From: Agrobacterium vitis
GTDB taxonomy: Bacteria > Pseudomonadota > Alphaproteobacteria > Rhizobiales > Rhizobiaceae
Direction: 5' to 3'
DNA length: 64,000 nucleotides
NCBI RefSeq assembly: GCF_037039395.1
Contig: NZ_CP146243.1
Span: forward strand, 124,001 to 188,000
Below the pieces are notes generated by a model. The model was given only the letters and a program-made list of their open reading frames with translations, did not search any database and was not told the DNA's origin. Each line of letters starts with the position of its first letter. Position 1 is the stretch's first letter. Positions 36,380 through 45,655 of the stretch are shown piece by piece. Both the position numbers and the translations under genes were made by a program.

Positions 36380-37195
36380 TCAGGGTTCGGCTCGCTCCTG
36401 GCGGGCCTGAAGGGCGTTTGCCGTCAGCATCAATGCTGCTGCAACAATGATAAGAAGTGTGGCGACCGCTGTAATCGCCGGGCTGATTTGCTCTCTCAAG
36501 CCTGACCACATTTGCCGCGGAAGTGTTTTCTGCTCGGCGCCAGTCACAAAAAGAGCCACCACGACATCATCAAAAGAGGTGACGAATGCGAAGATCGCAC
36601 CGGAAACGACACCCGGCATGATGATTGGGAGCATAACCCGGCGGAAAGCGGTCGTTGGTGCGGCTCCGAGACTGGCTGCGGCCCGCATAAGACGGTGGTC
36701 GAAGCCCTCGAGCGTTGCGGCCACGGTAATCATCACGAAAGGCGCACCGAGAGCAGTGTGCGAGAGGATCAATCCAGTCAGCGTGTTCAGCAGACCGATG
36801 TCTGCATAAAAGTAGAAAATACCGACAGCCGCGACGACGACCGGTATAACGATCGGCGAAATGATGATGGCCGACAGGGCCATCTTCCAGGGGCAGTCCG
36901 GTCGATTGAGGCCAATCGCGGCTAGGGTACCCAGGATAGTCGACAGCAAAGTTGCAAAGATCGCCACAATGACACTGTTGCGCGCTGCCAACTGCCAATC
37001 CGCCGAGGCAAACACGTCCTCGTACCAGCGAAGCGAAAAGCCGGGCATGGGATAAGTGAAAAAGGGCTCGGCATTGAATGACAACGGTATGATTGCGAGA
37101 ATTGGTGCCATGAGGAAAAAAAGCACAAGCGCCGAGAAGAAACGCAGTAGCCAGCGTGCGCCGGTGGCCTTTGGAAGCGAGACTGCCATACTCAT
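36380..37195 (-). CDS. ABC importer permease, PotC-type
   Basis: 271 residues with about six membrane spans (LLRFFSALVLFFLMAPILAI first). The EAA loop reads RAAASLGAAPTTAFRRVMLP, typical of the PotBC branch for polyamine or quaternary-amine importers. The true start is the ATG that overlaps the preceding permease stop (ATGA at 37195); the longer upstream reading is a shadow. It ends 33 bases before etfB. Confidence 0.9.
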   Translation of the reverse strand: MSMAVSLPKATGARWLLRFFSALVLFFLMAPILAIIPLSFNAEPFFTYPMPGFSLRWYEDVFASADWQLAARNSVIVAIFATLLSTILGTLAAIGLNRPDCPWKMALSAIIISPIVIPVVVAAVGIFYFYADIGLLNTLTGLILSHTALGAPFVMITVAATLEGFDHRLMRAAASLGAAPTTAFRRVMLPIIMPGVVSGAIFAFVTSFDDVVVALFVTGAEQKTLPRQMWSGLREQISPAITAVATLLIIVAAALMLTANALQARQERAEP

Positions 37196-38463
37196 GCTTT
37201 TGCTCCCGTGCGCCGACCATAAGCGACAACGAGCGCCGTATAGAAACCAACGACGAGGCCAAGCAGCACAACTGCGAGTGCTGCTGCCATACCCCAGTTC
37301 GACGATTGATTGACGAAATAGGCAATGAAGTAGCTCAGCATCTGGTCTTTCGGACCCCCAACGAGGGCTGGCGTGATGTAGTAGCCAAGCGCCAGAATGA
37401 ACACGAGGAGCGCTCCCGCTCCCACACCAGGTAATGTGAGCGGGAGATAAACGCGCAAGAAGGCCTTGTAGGGTGGTGCGCCGAGTGACGATGCGGCCCG
37501 CCAATATGTTCCGGGGATCCCTTTCATGACGGCGTGCACCGGAAGGACGACAAACGGCAAGAGGATGTGGGTCATCGCAATGAGGACGCCAGCGCGGTTA
37601 TGGACAAGTTCCAATGGATTGGTGATCAGGCCAAGCGTTCGCAGAAGGGAATTTACCACCCCGTTGTTCTGCAGGAGTACCAGCCACGCGGTCGTTCGCA
37701 CGAGCAGGGACGTCCAGAATGGCAGGAGAACCAGCATCATCAACCAGCGCGTAGTTTTGGGATCTGTAGAAGCCAGCATGTAGGCAAGTGGATAGCCAAT
37801 CAGGACACAAAGGATAGTCACTGACAGACTTATAAGGACCGTCCGGATGATGACGTCGATATAGATCGCGTCCTGTGTTTCCATCACGATTGAACCGTCG
37901 GGTGCCTTCTTGAGATCGAGTGCTTTCAAAAGGTAGTAATCCGTAATCGCGGGCGAGCCATCCAGGATGGTTTGCCAGGTCGCGACCTGCCCCCATTTTT
38001 CGTTAATAGCGATCAGTCCCTGCTTGGTGTTAGCCGGATCGAGGTCACCAAGTTCCTTAACGGTACGAGTAACCAGTGTGCGAAATCCTGCGTCCAAATA
38101 GTTGAGGCGCTTTCCCAACTCGGCAATCCGATCACGCGGGGCTGCCTTTAGATCCGCGACAAATGCGCGGAAAGTTTCATCGGAGGGAAGCTCCCGACCA
38201 TCCCATCGGGCCAGAAGCGGCGCACTTAAAGCCAGAACGTTTGGAACTTCCCGATTGTCCACGGCGCGGACCAGAAGAAGTCCGATCGGAAACAGGAAAG
38301 TCACCAAGAGAAACACGAGAAGCGGCGCAACGAGCCCCAGAGCCTTGAGGCTTCCGGCCCTACGCGACCTTTCGAGCCGCTTCTTCAATGCGAGGTTTGG
38401 GCCGGATGCGGTCTTTGTCACGACGGTCTCATTGTAGGGCATGTCATGTTTAGGCAGTGCCAT
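37192..38463 (-). CDS. ABC importer permease, PotB-type with large N-terminal insert
   Basis: 423 residues, longer than the usual ~290. After the first membrane span (GLVAPLLVFLLVTFLFPIGL) comes a ~130-residue hydrophilic, probably periplasmic segment (LSAPLLARWDGRELPSDETF ... QVATWQTILDGSPAITDYYL) before the remaining spans. The EAA loop is RAASSLGAPPYKAFLRVYLP. The insert may help dock the binding protein. Start MALPKHDM at 38463 has GAGAG upstream. Confidence 0.88.
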   Translation of the reverse strand: MALPKHDMPYNETVVTKTASGPNLALKKRLERSRRAGSLKALGLVAPLLVFLLVTFLFPIGLLLVRAVDNREVPNVLALSAPLLARWDGRELPSDETFRAFVADLKAAPRDRIAELGKRLNYLDAGFRTLVTRTVKELGDLDPANTKQGLIAINEKWGQVATWQTILDGSPAITDYYLLKALDLKKAPDGSIVMETQDAIYIDVIIRTVLISLSVTILCVLIGYPLAYMLASTDPKTTRWLMMLVLLPFWTSLLVRTTAWLVLLQNNGVVNSLLRTLGLITNPLELVHNRAGVLIAMTHILLPFVVLPVHAVMKGIPGTYWRAASSLGAPPYKAFLRVYLPLTLPGVGAGALLVFILALGYYITPALVGGPKDQMLSYFIAYFVNQSSNWGMAAALAVVLLGLVVGFYTALVVAYGRRTGAKA

Positions 38464-38534
38464 CGATACTCTCGCCAACGAAAACGGACATTGAAAACTC
38501 GGCGGAGGGTTGCCCCTCCACCGAGAGGGTTGCC

Positions 38535-39599
38535 TTATTGAGCGAGCCAGGTGTTGAAGCGCGCTGTCAGTTCCTCGTCGTGGTCGGCCCAGAACTGAGC
38601 TGAGATCGAGAACGACGTCTTTGAATTGTCCGGAGCTGTCGGAAGGTTTGACATGACGGATGCATCAACGAACTTCGATGCCTCGAGGCTTGAAGGGCCA
38701 TACGGCATGTACTTTGTCTGTTCGGCAAGGTTTTCAGGCTTGCTTGCGAAAGCAACGAACTTCTTTGCAAGTTCGAGCTTGGAGGTTCCCTTCGGGATCG
38801 CCCACATGTCCCAGTCGAGAGCCGCGCCATCCCAAACGATCTTGAAATTCTTTCCGCTGTTTTTCACGGCATCGTAGATGCGGCCGTTATATGCGGTGGT
38901 GATAGCCACTTCGCCGTCTGCAAGAAGCTGAGGCGGCTGAGCGCCGGCCCCCCACCAGACCTTTACGTACGGCTTGATCTGGTCGAGTTTCTTGAATGCG
39001 CGATCGACCCCTTCCTTGGTGGCGAGCACCTTGTAAACGTCGGCCGGTGCGACGCCGTCCGCGATCAAGGCAAGCTCGAGAGTCGACTTGGGGGATTTAC
39101 GAAGGGAGCGTGCGCCCGGAAACCTCTTGACGTCCCAGATGTCTGCAACAGTTGTCGGGCCACCATTGGGGAATTTCGAAGCATCATAGGCAAAAATGTA
39201 GGCAAAGGCGACGTTGCCGACTGCGCACTCCAGAGCAGCGCCGGGTAAGAATTTGTCTTTCCCACCGAGGCTATTGTAATCAATGGGCTCTAGCCAGCCT
39301 TCGTCGCAACCTTGCAGCGCGTGACCTGGTTCGACGTCAACAACGTCCCAGCTCGTTGTACCGGTTTCGACCATGCCCTTGAGCTTCGCAGTTTCGCCGC
39401 TCCACTCATCGGTTACGATATTGACGCCGGACGCCTTCTTGAAAGGTTCGAAGTAGGCCTTTGCCTGGCTCTCTTGATACGCACCGCCCCAAGACGCGAT
39501 CGTGAGGCTGTCTGCTGCATGGGCGAAAGTGGACGATCCCGACAGCAGGACTGCGTACATAGCTGCCGAGGTGAACTTGGACGTGATTTTGTTCTTCAT
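38535..39599 (-). CDS. ABC importer substrate-binding protein, PotD/PotF-like
   Basis: 354 residues with a signal peptide (MKNKITSKFTSAAMYAVLLS ... FAHA) and mature start ADSLTIASWGGAYQESQAKA, characteristic of the spermidine/putrescine-like cluster that also binds betaines and other alkylamines. An aromatic-rich pocket region VKVWWGAGAQPPQLLADGEV is visible. Start 39599 is used because AGGGG lies 7 bases upstream. It lies between the ATPase and the permeases. Confidence 0.88.
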   Translation of the reverse strand: MKNKITSKFTSAAMYAVLLSGSSTFAHAADSLTIASWGGAYQESQAKAYFEPFKKASGVNIVTDEWSGETAKLKGMVETGTTSWDVVDVEPGHALQGCDEGWLEPIDYNSLGGKDKFLPGAALECAVGNVAFAYIFAYDASKFPNGGPTTVADIWDVKRFPGARSLRKSPKSTLELALIADGVAPADVYKVLATKEGVDRAFKKLDQIKPYVKVWWGAGAQPPQLLADGEVAITTAYNGRIYDAVKNSGKNFKIVWDGAALDWDMWAIPKGTSKLELAKKFVAFASKPENLAEQTKYMPYGPSSLEASKFVDASVMSNLPTAPDNSKTSFSISAQFWADHDEELTARFNTWLAQ

Positions 39600-39714
39600 T
39601 GTCATTCCCCTGATTGTTATCGTTCAGTCACTGGCCAAGAACGATCAATTTGAAATGCCCGCCCTTGGTTATTTCCAGACAGCAACTCGAAAAATTGCTG
39701 CGCTGAATTCTTGG

Positions 39715-40809
39715 CTACTGGAGAGCAGAGCAGTCGGCCTGGCTCCAGCCGATATTGACCTTTTTCCCTTTGGTCATTTCCGATGACTGCAATGATCCAT
39801 TTGGAACCTTGACGACGATATCGTTGCTTCCGAGAGCCGACAGACGAACCCGGACGTGGTCGCCGAGATAGAACACCTCTTCGATGATGGCGGCTGCGAC
39901 ATTGTCGTTGTCACCCTTTGGATCGATGTGAATACGTTCTGGTCTAATCGATAGCGTCGTGCGGGCACCGGCACTCATGGAGCCTGACGCTCTTGCCCGA
40001 ACCAACTGGTCTGCACCATCCAGATGAACGTGACATTCGGATCCATTGATCGATTGCACTCGTCCAGCTAGCGCGTTGTTGTCGCCGATAAACCGCGCGA
40101 CGAAGGGATTGGATGGGTTCTCGTAAATGTTGGTTGGGGAACCAAGCTGTTGAACGATACCATCGTTGAAGATGGCAATTCGGTCGGACATCGTCAGCGC
40201 CTCGCCTTGGTCGTGAGTCACGTAAACGATGGATATGCCGAGCCGTTCATGCAGGTGTTTGATTTCAAGCTGCATATGCTCGCGCAGTTGCTTGTCGAGC
40301 GCCCCGAGGGGCTCATCCATGAGGACCAGAGACGGTTTGAAAACGAGTGCTCTTGCCAGCGCTATACGCTGTTGTTGACCGCCGGAAAGCTGAGCTGGTC
40401 GACGGTTTGCAAACTGGCCCATTTGAACCATGTCCAAGGCCGCCCGAACCTGTTCCTTCTGATCCACTTTCCCGACGCGCCGCATCTGGAGAGGAAACGC
40501 AACGTTCTCAGCGACCGTCATGTTTGGAAAAAGGGCGTAATTTTGAAAGACAACCCCGATATTGCGATGGTGCGGGGGTAGATTTTCGATGGGCCTGCCA
40601 TCAAGAATGATCGCGCCTGAGGTAGGGGTCTCAAACCCTGCGAGCATCATGAGCGATGTTGTTTTGCCTGATCCCGATGGTCCCAGCATCGTCAGGAATT
40701 CGCCCTTTCGAATATCGAGGTTCAATCGTTTGACGACAATATTGACGCCGTCATAGGTCTTTTCAACGGCATCGAAGCGAACAATGTAAGTGTCGTTACT
40801 CTGGTTCAT
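39715..40809 (-). CDS. ABC importer ATPase, PotA-type
   Basis: 364 residues: Walker A GPSGSGKT, Q-loop FQNYALFPNMTV, signature LSGGQQQR, Walker B LVLMDEPLGALD, switch THDQGEA, plus a C-terminal TOBE domain (LSIRPERIHIDPKGDNDN). First gene of the leftward operon, facing the XRE regulator across a ~395-bp gap. Start MNQSNDTY at 40809 has GAGG upstream. Confidence 0.92.
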   Translation of the reverse strand: MNQSNDTYIVRFDAVEKTYDGVNIVVKRLNLDIRKGEFLTMLGPSGSGKTTSLMMLAGFETPTSGAIILDGRPIENLPPHHRNIGVVFQNYALFPNMTVAENVAFPLQMRRVGKVDQKEQVRAALDMVQMGQFANRRPAQLSGGQQQRIALARALVFKPSLVLMDEPLGALDKQLREHMQLEIKHLHERLGISIVYVTHDQGEALTMSDRIAIFNDGIVQQLGSPTNIYENPSNPFVARFIGDNNALAGRVQSINGSECHVHLDGADQLVRARASGSMSAGARTTLSIRPERIHIDPKGDNDNVAAAIIEEVFYLGDHVRVRLSALGSNDIVVKVPNGSLQSSEMTKGKKVNIGWSQADCSALQ

Positions 40810-41204
40810 TTCTGCCTCGCTCGATAGCTCAGCGGCAGGGTGCAGGTCTTGACCGACAGGCACGGCTGTGCAAGCCGGACGGTGCCCCGTCGGGCGTTCC
40901 GTTCAGAAAATCTCATGTTCCCACTCCGGTCTGAGGGCCTGATTTTTTTTCCCTTGCTTGGGGGTCAGTGCCACAATCCATATAATTTGGACTAGAAAAT
41001 TCATCTCATATAAAAAATGGTTTTACAAGTGTGAAAAAAATGGCTTGATTTTTCACCAATAAATATTCAGTATCACGCCAACATCAGAAAACTATTGAAA
41101 AACTGCGCTAGAAATTTCATGGAAGGCGATGACTCAACATTCAGAAATTGTCTGCGGCTCTGCCTGAGATGTAAATATTTCTGATTTTTTGCCGAGGAAT
41201 CGCG
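40810..41204. promoter_or_regulatory. Divergent control region of the N-demethylation cluster
   Basis: About 395 bases, AT-rich in the middle, between two divergent operons. Candidate operators near the XRE gene are the palindrome GAAATTTC (41111-41118) and the inverted repeat TCAGAAAT (41141-41148)/ATTTCTGA (41177-41184). Both operons are probably controlled from here by the XRE-cupin protein (inference). Confidence 0.45.
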
Positions 41205-41810
41205 ATGCCCCCGAGAAGTTTGCGTAGAGCTGAAGCCTTGAATGCCGAAGAGGTGGCGCCTGAGGCAGCGATTGGCGGACAGATCAGGGAACTGCGAAAG
41301 GTTAAGGGGCTCACGCTGCAACAGGTTGCCGACGCTGCTGAGATATCCGTGGGATACCTCAGTCAGATAGAGCGCAATCAGACGAAGTTGCCGATCGGCG
41401 TCCTGAAAAAGATCAGCGGCACTCTCGGTGTGCACATGAGCTGGTTTTTTCATGCTGACGACATTCCGAGCCAGGAAAGGGACATAGTGGTGCGGTCACA
41501 CAACCGCCGCCGCTTTACCTTTACCGGGATTGGCATTGAGGAAGAACTGCTCTCTCCCAATTTGAGCGGTCCGCTTGAGTTGCTCATGAGCACCATCGAG
41601 CCGGGCGCTGACAGCGGAGATTACAGCCACGATGGCGTTGAGGCAGGGCTCGTCGTTTCAGGACGGCTGGACTTATGGGTGTCAGGTACGTTTTTCCAGC
41701 TCGAAGAGGGTGACAGTTTTTCCTTCAAGAGCACGGAAATCCACCGTTGTGCGAATTCCGGTGACAAGCAGACGAAGGTCGTTTGGGTCATTACGCCGCC
41801 GCACTACTAG
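41205..41810 (+). CDS. XRE-family regulator with C-terminal cupin domain
   Basis: 201 residues: XRE HTH at ~25-80 (IRELRKVKGLTLQQVADAAE, VGYLSQIERNQTKLPIGVLK) and a cupin ligand domain (HDGVEAGLVVSGRLDLWVSG, EEGDSFSFKSTEIHRCANSG). This is the PuuR/SutR-like architecture that senses polyamines or amino compounds. It heads the rightward set purU-folD-etfQO and faces the importer operon, so it is the probable pathway regulator. Confidence 0.9.
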   Translation: MPPRSLRRAEALNAEEVAPEAAIGGQIRELRKVKGLTLQQVADAAEISVGYLSQIERNQTKLPIGVLKKISGTLGVHMSWFFHADDIPSQERDIVVRSHNRRRFTFTGIGIEEELLSPNLSGPLELLMSTIEPGADSGDYSHDGVEAGLVVSGRLDLWVSGTFFQLEEGDSFSFKSTEIHRCANSGDKQTKVVWVITPPHY

Positions 41811-41933
41811 CGTCGCGGAAGGCCTGCCGACCAGTCGTTCGATCGGTCTAAATTCAGTTAAGGGCGCTTTCGTCACTTCGCTTTGCGGAGCGATGACGGC
41901 TACCTACTCAGTGGCAAAAAAAGGGGAATAACC

Positions 41934-42785
41934 ATGCCATCAAACTTCATCCTGACGCTGAATTGCGTGGACAAGGTCGGAATCGTTGCGGCGGTGACGA
42001 CAGAGCTGGCTGCTATTGGCGCGAACATTGCCGAAAGCAATCAGTATTGGGATAAGAATTCCAATCGGTTCTTTATGCGTTTAGCATTCACTACGTCGGA
42101 CGAGAAGTCCCGCGACGATGTCGAGCGCGTCCTGAAATCGGTAACCGACCGATTCGAGATGAAAACCAAGCTTGTCGATGTCAGTCGCAAGCCGAAGATC
42201 ATCATTATGGTTTCCAAATTCGACCACGCTATGCTCCATCTCCTGTATCAGATCCGAGTCGGATGGCTGAATGCCGAAGTTGTGGCAATCGCTTCCAATC
42301 ATGAGGATAGCGCTGCAACCGCAAAACTTGAAGGCATTCCCTACCATTGCTGGAAGGTGACGAGGGAGAACAAGGCGGAGCAAGAAGAGCGGCTGATTAC
42401 GCTTGCAAGCGAAATGGGCGCTGATCTGGTTATTCTCGCTCGTTACATGCAGGTGCTGTCTGACAACCTCTCGACACGGCTCTTCGGCAAGATCATCAAT
42501 ATCCACCATTCGTTCCTGCCTTCGTTCAAGGGTGCAAAGCCGTATCACCAGGCCTTTGACCGCGGTGTGAAGATTATTGGAGCGACCTCGCATTACGTCA
42601 CACCGGATCTGGATGAGGGTCCGATTATCGAGCAAGAGACTGAACGGGTCACCCACGCGATGAGCGCAGAGGATTTCGTGGCGACCGGCCGTGACATCGA
42701 AAGCCGAGTACTGGCGCGCGCGGTGAAAATGCATCTGGAATGCCGCGTGATGCTGAACGGCCACAAAACCGTCGTCTTTGCGTAA
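41934..42785 (+). CDS. purU: Formyltetrahydrofolate deformylase
   Basis: 283 residues: N-terminal ACT domain (FILTLNCVDKVGIVAAVTTE) and C-terminal formyltransferase fold with IINIHHSFLPSFKGAKPYHQ and the catalytic Asp in TPDLDEGPIIEQ. It hydrolyses 10-formyl-THF to formate and free THF. Next to folD and the GcvT-type demethylases it closes a C1-disposal route. AGGGGA precedes ATG 41934. Confidence 0.93.
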   Translation: MPSNFILTLNCVDKVGIVAAVTTELAAIGANIAESNQYWDKNSNRFFMRLAFTTSDEKSRDDVERVLKSVTDRFEMKTKLVDVSRKPKIIIMVSKFDHAMLHLLYQIRVGWLNAEVVAIASNHEDSAATAKLEGIPYHCWKVTRENKAEQEERLITLASEMGADLVILARYMQVLSDNLSTRLFGKIINIHHSFLPSFKGAKPYHQAFDRGVKIIGATSHYVTPDLDEGPIIEQETERVTHAMSAEDFVATGRDIESRVLARAVKMHLECRVMLNGHKTVVFA

Positions 42786-42794
42786 GGATCGACC

Positions 42795-43700
42795 ATGGAC
42801 AAATTCTCAAAGGTGCTGTCTGGCAAGGTCGTTGCAGAAAACGTGCTGGAGCACGTCAAATCAGAAACAGTTCGTCTGGTTGCTCAAGGGATTAAGCCAG
42901 GCCTGGCCGTTGTTATCGTCGGGAACGATCCTGCGAGCCAGGTTTACGTGACATCCAAGGGAAAGAAGGCCGAAGAATGCGGCTTTCTTTCCATCAAGCA
43001 TGAACTGGCGGAAAATACGAGTGAGGCTGAACTTCTTTCCCTCATCGCTTCTTTGAACGCCGACGAGGCTCTCCACGGAATTCTGGTTCAGTTGCCCCTG
43101 CCGAAACATATCAACGCCGAAAAAGTAGTACAGTCGATCTCGCCGGACAAGGACGTGGATGGCTTTCACTACGTGAATGCCGGCAAACTCGCAACCGGCT
43201 CGCTCGCCCAGGCTTTTGTTCCCTGCACACCAGCAGGATCAATGGTTCTTATCGAAAAAGTGTTGGGAACTGATCTTTCTGGTCTCAATGCCGTCGTGAT
43301 TGGTCGATCAAATATCGTCGGGAAACCGATGGCCAATCTATTACTCGCCGCCAATGCCACGGTGACTATCGCTCATAGCAAGACCAAAGAACTTCCATCC
43401 GTCTGCCGCCGTGCTGACATTCTCGTCGTAGCGGTCGGGTGCCCGCGCATGGTCAACTCAGACTGGATCAAACCTGGCGCTCTCGTAGTTGATGTGGGCA
43501 TCAACAGAATAGCTCCGGGCACGGACGTCGGTTCAACGTCGCGCCTTGTCGGGGACGTAGATTTCGATGATGTTCTCAACACCGTTGGGACGATAACTCC
43601 CGTGCCAGGGGGTGTCGGTCCGATGACCATCGCAATGCTCATGGCAAACACATTGAAGGCAGCGTGCCTCGCCAATGGGTTGCCCCAACCGGCTTTTTGA
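42795..43700 (+). CDS. folD: Methylene-THF dehydrogenase/cyclohydrolase
   Basis: 301 residues. Motifs are [17 protein letters not shown] (catalytic Tyr/Lys), [27 protein letters not shown], the NADP-loop [14 protein letters not shown] and [18 protein letters not shown]. It turns 5,10-methylene-THF into 10-formyl-THF in two steps, linking the demethylases to PurU. Probably a pathway-dedicated copy beside a housekeeping one elsewhere (inference). It starts 9 bases after purU. Confidence 0.94.
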   Translation: MDKFSKVLSGKVVAENVLEHVKSETVRLVAQGIKPGLAVVIVGNDPASQVYVTSKGKKAEECGFLSIKHELAENTSEAELLSLIASLNADEALHGILVQLPLPKHINAEKVVQSISPDKDVDGFHYVNAGKLATGSLAQAFVPCTPAGSMVLIEKVLGTDLSGLNAVVIGRSNIVGKPMANLLLAANATVTIAHSKTKELPSVCRRADILVVAVGCPRMVNSDWIKPGALVVDVGINRIAPGTDVGSTSRLVGDVDFDDVLNTVGTITPVPGGVGPMTIAMLMANTLKAACLANGLPQPAF

Positions 43701-43730
43701 GCCCGGACAAAAATACCTTGGATCAGCGCA

Positions 43731-45386
43731 ATGAGTGACGAAATAGAGCGCGAGAGTATGGAATTCGACGTGGTGATTGTGGGTGCGGGGCCTGCGGGGC
43801 TTTCGGCGGCCATTCGCCTCAAGCAGGTCAATCCTGATCTGACGGTTGTGGTGCTGGAAAAGGGCGCGGAAGTCGGCGCCCATATTCTCTCCGGGGCCGT
43901 GGTCGATCCGGTTGGTGTCGATAAGCTCCTGCCGGATTGGCGCAAGGAAGCCGATCATCCGTTCAAGACCGAAGTCACCGCTGACCACTTTCTGTTTCTC
44001 GGACCGGCTGGCTCCATGCGCCTGCCCAACGCGCTGATGCCGCCGCTGATGAACAATCACGGCAATTACATCGTCTCGCTCGGCAATGTCTGTCGCTGGC
44101 TGGCGGGCCATGCCGAGGCGCTCGGTGTCGAGATCTATCCGGGCTTTGCCGCAACCGAACTGCTTTATAATGAGGCTGGCGCAGTGATCGGTGTTGCCAC
44201 CGGTGATATGGGCATCGAAAAGAACGGCGAACCCGGTTCCAGTTACACGCGCGGCATGGAATTGCTGGGCAAATATGTGCTGATCGGCGAAGGGGTGCGT
44301 GGCTCGCTTGCCAAGCAGCTGATCGCCAAATTCGATCTGTCCCGCGACAGCGATGTGCAGAAATTCGGCCTGGGCATCAAGGAACTGTGGCAGGTCAAGC
44401 CTGAGCACCATAAGCCCGGCCTGGTCCAACACTCGTTCGGCTGGCCGCTGGACATGAAAACCGGCGGTGGCTCCTTCCTCTATCATCTGGAGGACAATCA
44501 GGTCGCGGTCGGCTTTGTCGTCCATCTGAACTATAAGAACCCCTATCTCTATCCGTTTGAAGAATTCCAGCGCTTCAAGACCCATCCGGCGATCCGTGAA
44601 ACCTTCGAGGGTGCCAAGCGGATTTCCTATGGAGCGCGGGCGATTACCGAAGGCGGCTATCAATCGGTGCCGAAATTGTCCTTCCCCGGTGGAGCGCTGC
44701 TGGGCTGTTCGGCGGGCATGGTCAATGTGCCGCGCATCAAGGGCAGCCATAATGCTGTTCTCTCAGGCATGATGGCGGCGGAAAAGATTGCCGAGGCAAT
44801 TGCCGCAGGCCGCGCCAATGATGAGCCGGTCGAGATCGAAAACAGCTGGCGTGGCAGCGAAATCGGCACGGATTTGCGGCGGGTGCGAAACGTCAAGCCG
44901 CTATGGTCGAAACTCGGCACGGTGCTCGGCGTGGCACTTGGCGGGCTGGACATGTGGACCAACCAGCTTCTCGGCTTGTCCGTATTCGGCACGCTGAAGC
45001 ATGGCAAGACCGATGCCCAGAGCCTTGAACCGGCTGCAAAGCATAAGAAGATCGATTATCCCAAGCCGGATGGTGTGCTGACCTTCGACCGCCTGTCCTC
45101 GGTATTTCTGTCCAACACCAATCACGAGGAAGACCAGCCGGTTCATCTCAAGGTCAAGGACATGGCCCTGCAGAAGAGTTCCGAGCTTGGCGTCTATGCC
45201 GGTCCGTCCAGCCGCTACTGTCCCGCCGGGGTTTATGAATGGGTGGAGAAGGAGGGCGAGCCGAGCTTCGTCATCAACGCCCAGAACTGCGTCCACTGCA
45301 AGACCTGCGACATCAAGGACCCGAACCAGAACATCACCTGGGTGCCGCCACAAGGAGGCGAAGGACCGGTTTATCCGAACATGTAA
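43731..45386 (+). CDS. Electron transfer flavoprotein-ubiquinone oxidoreductase
   Basis: 551 residues. FAD site VVIVGAGPAGLSAAIRLKQ near the N-terminus; C-terminal 4Fe-4S cluster ligands in SRYCPAGVYEW and NCVHCKTCDIKDPNQNITW. This membrane-associated enzyme passes electrons from ETF to ubiquinone. With etfAB in the divergent operon it gives the demethylases their own path to the respiratory chain. Start 43731 (MSDEIERESMEFD) fits family members. Confidence 0.95.
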   Translation: MSDEIERESMEFDVVIVGAGPAGLSAAIRLKQVNPDLTVVVLEKGAEVGAHILSGAVVDPVGVDKLLPDWRKEADHPFKTEVTADHFLFLGPAGSMRLPNALMPPLMNNHGNYIVSLGNVCRWLAGHAEALGVEIYPGFAATELLYNEAGAVIGVATGDMGIEKNGEPGSSYTRGMELLGKYVLIGEGVRGSLAKQLIAKFDLSRDSDVQKFGLGIKELWQVKPEHHKPGLVQHSFGWPLDMKTGGGSFLYHLEDNQVAVGFVVHLNYKNPYLYPFEEFQRFKTHPAIRETFEGAKRISYGARAITEGGYQSVPKLSFPGGALLGCSAGMVNVPRIKGSHNAVLSGMMAAEKIAEAIAAGRANDEPVEIENSWRGSEIGTDLRRVRNVKPLWSKLGTVLGVALGGLDMWTNQLLGLSVFGTLKHGKTDAQSLEPAAKHKKIDYPKPDGVLTFDRLSSVFLSNTNHEEDQPVHLKVKDMALQKSSELGVYAGPSSRYCPAGVYEWVEKEGEPSFVINAQNCVHCKTCDIKDPNQNITWVPPQGGEGPVYPNM

Positions 45387-45655
45387 TACCAAGTCTCGAC
45401 GGAAAGAGTTGGGAAACGGAACAGTTAGACAAAGCTCAAGCTGGTTCAACTCCCTCCGACGTTGCCCACAGGACGAGAATGTATAAATCCGCAATCTATG
45501 CGAGTTTCTGGGCTCGGAATGTTGCGACAGATGCTAAGACGTGATCAGCCTGAGAGCTTGCTCTACGGACCGTGATAATCAATGAAAGGCTGATAGTTCT
45601 GTTGCTTCTCTGTTTCCCGCGCGACTTTGCGCGTCGGAAACGCAATGGATCGAGC

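Noticed and set aside
43533..44750. 405-codon leftward ORF
   Set aside because: Antisense to folD and the ETF-quinone oxidoreductase; no family-like motifs.
45387..45655. Possible hairpin terminator around 45615-45645 (CGCGCGACTTTGCGCG)
   Set aside because: The stem is interrupted and has no T-run; too weak to list.
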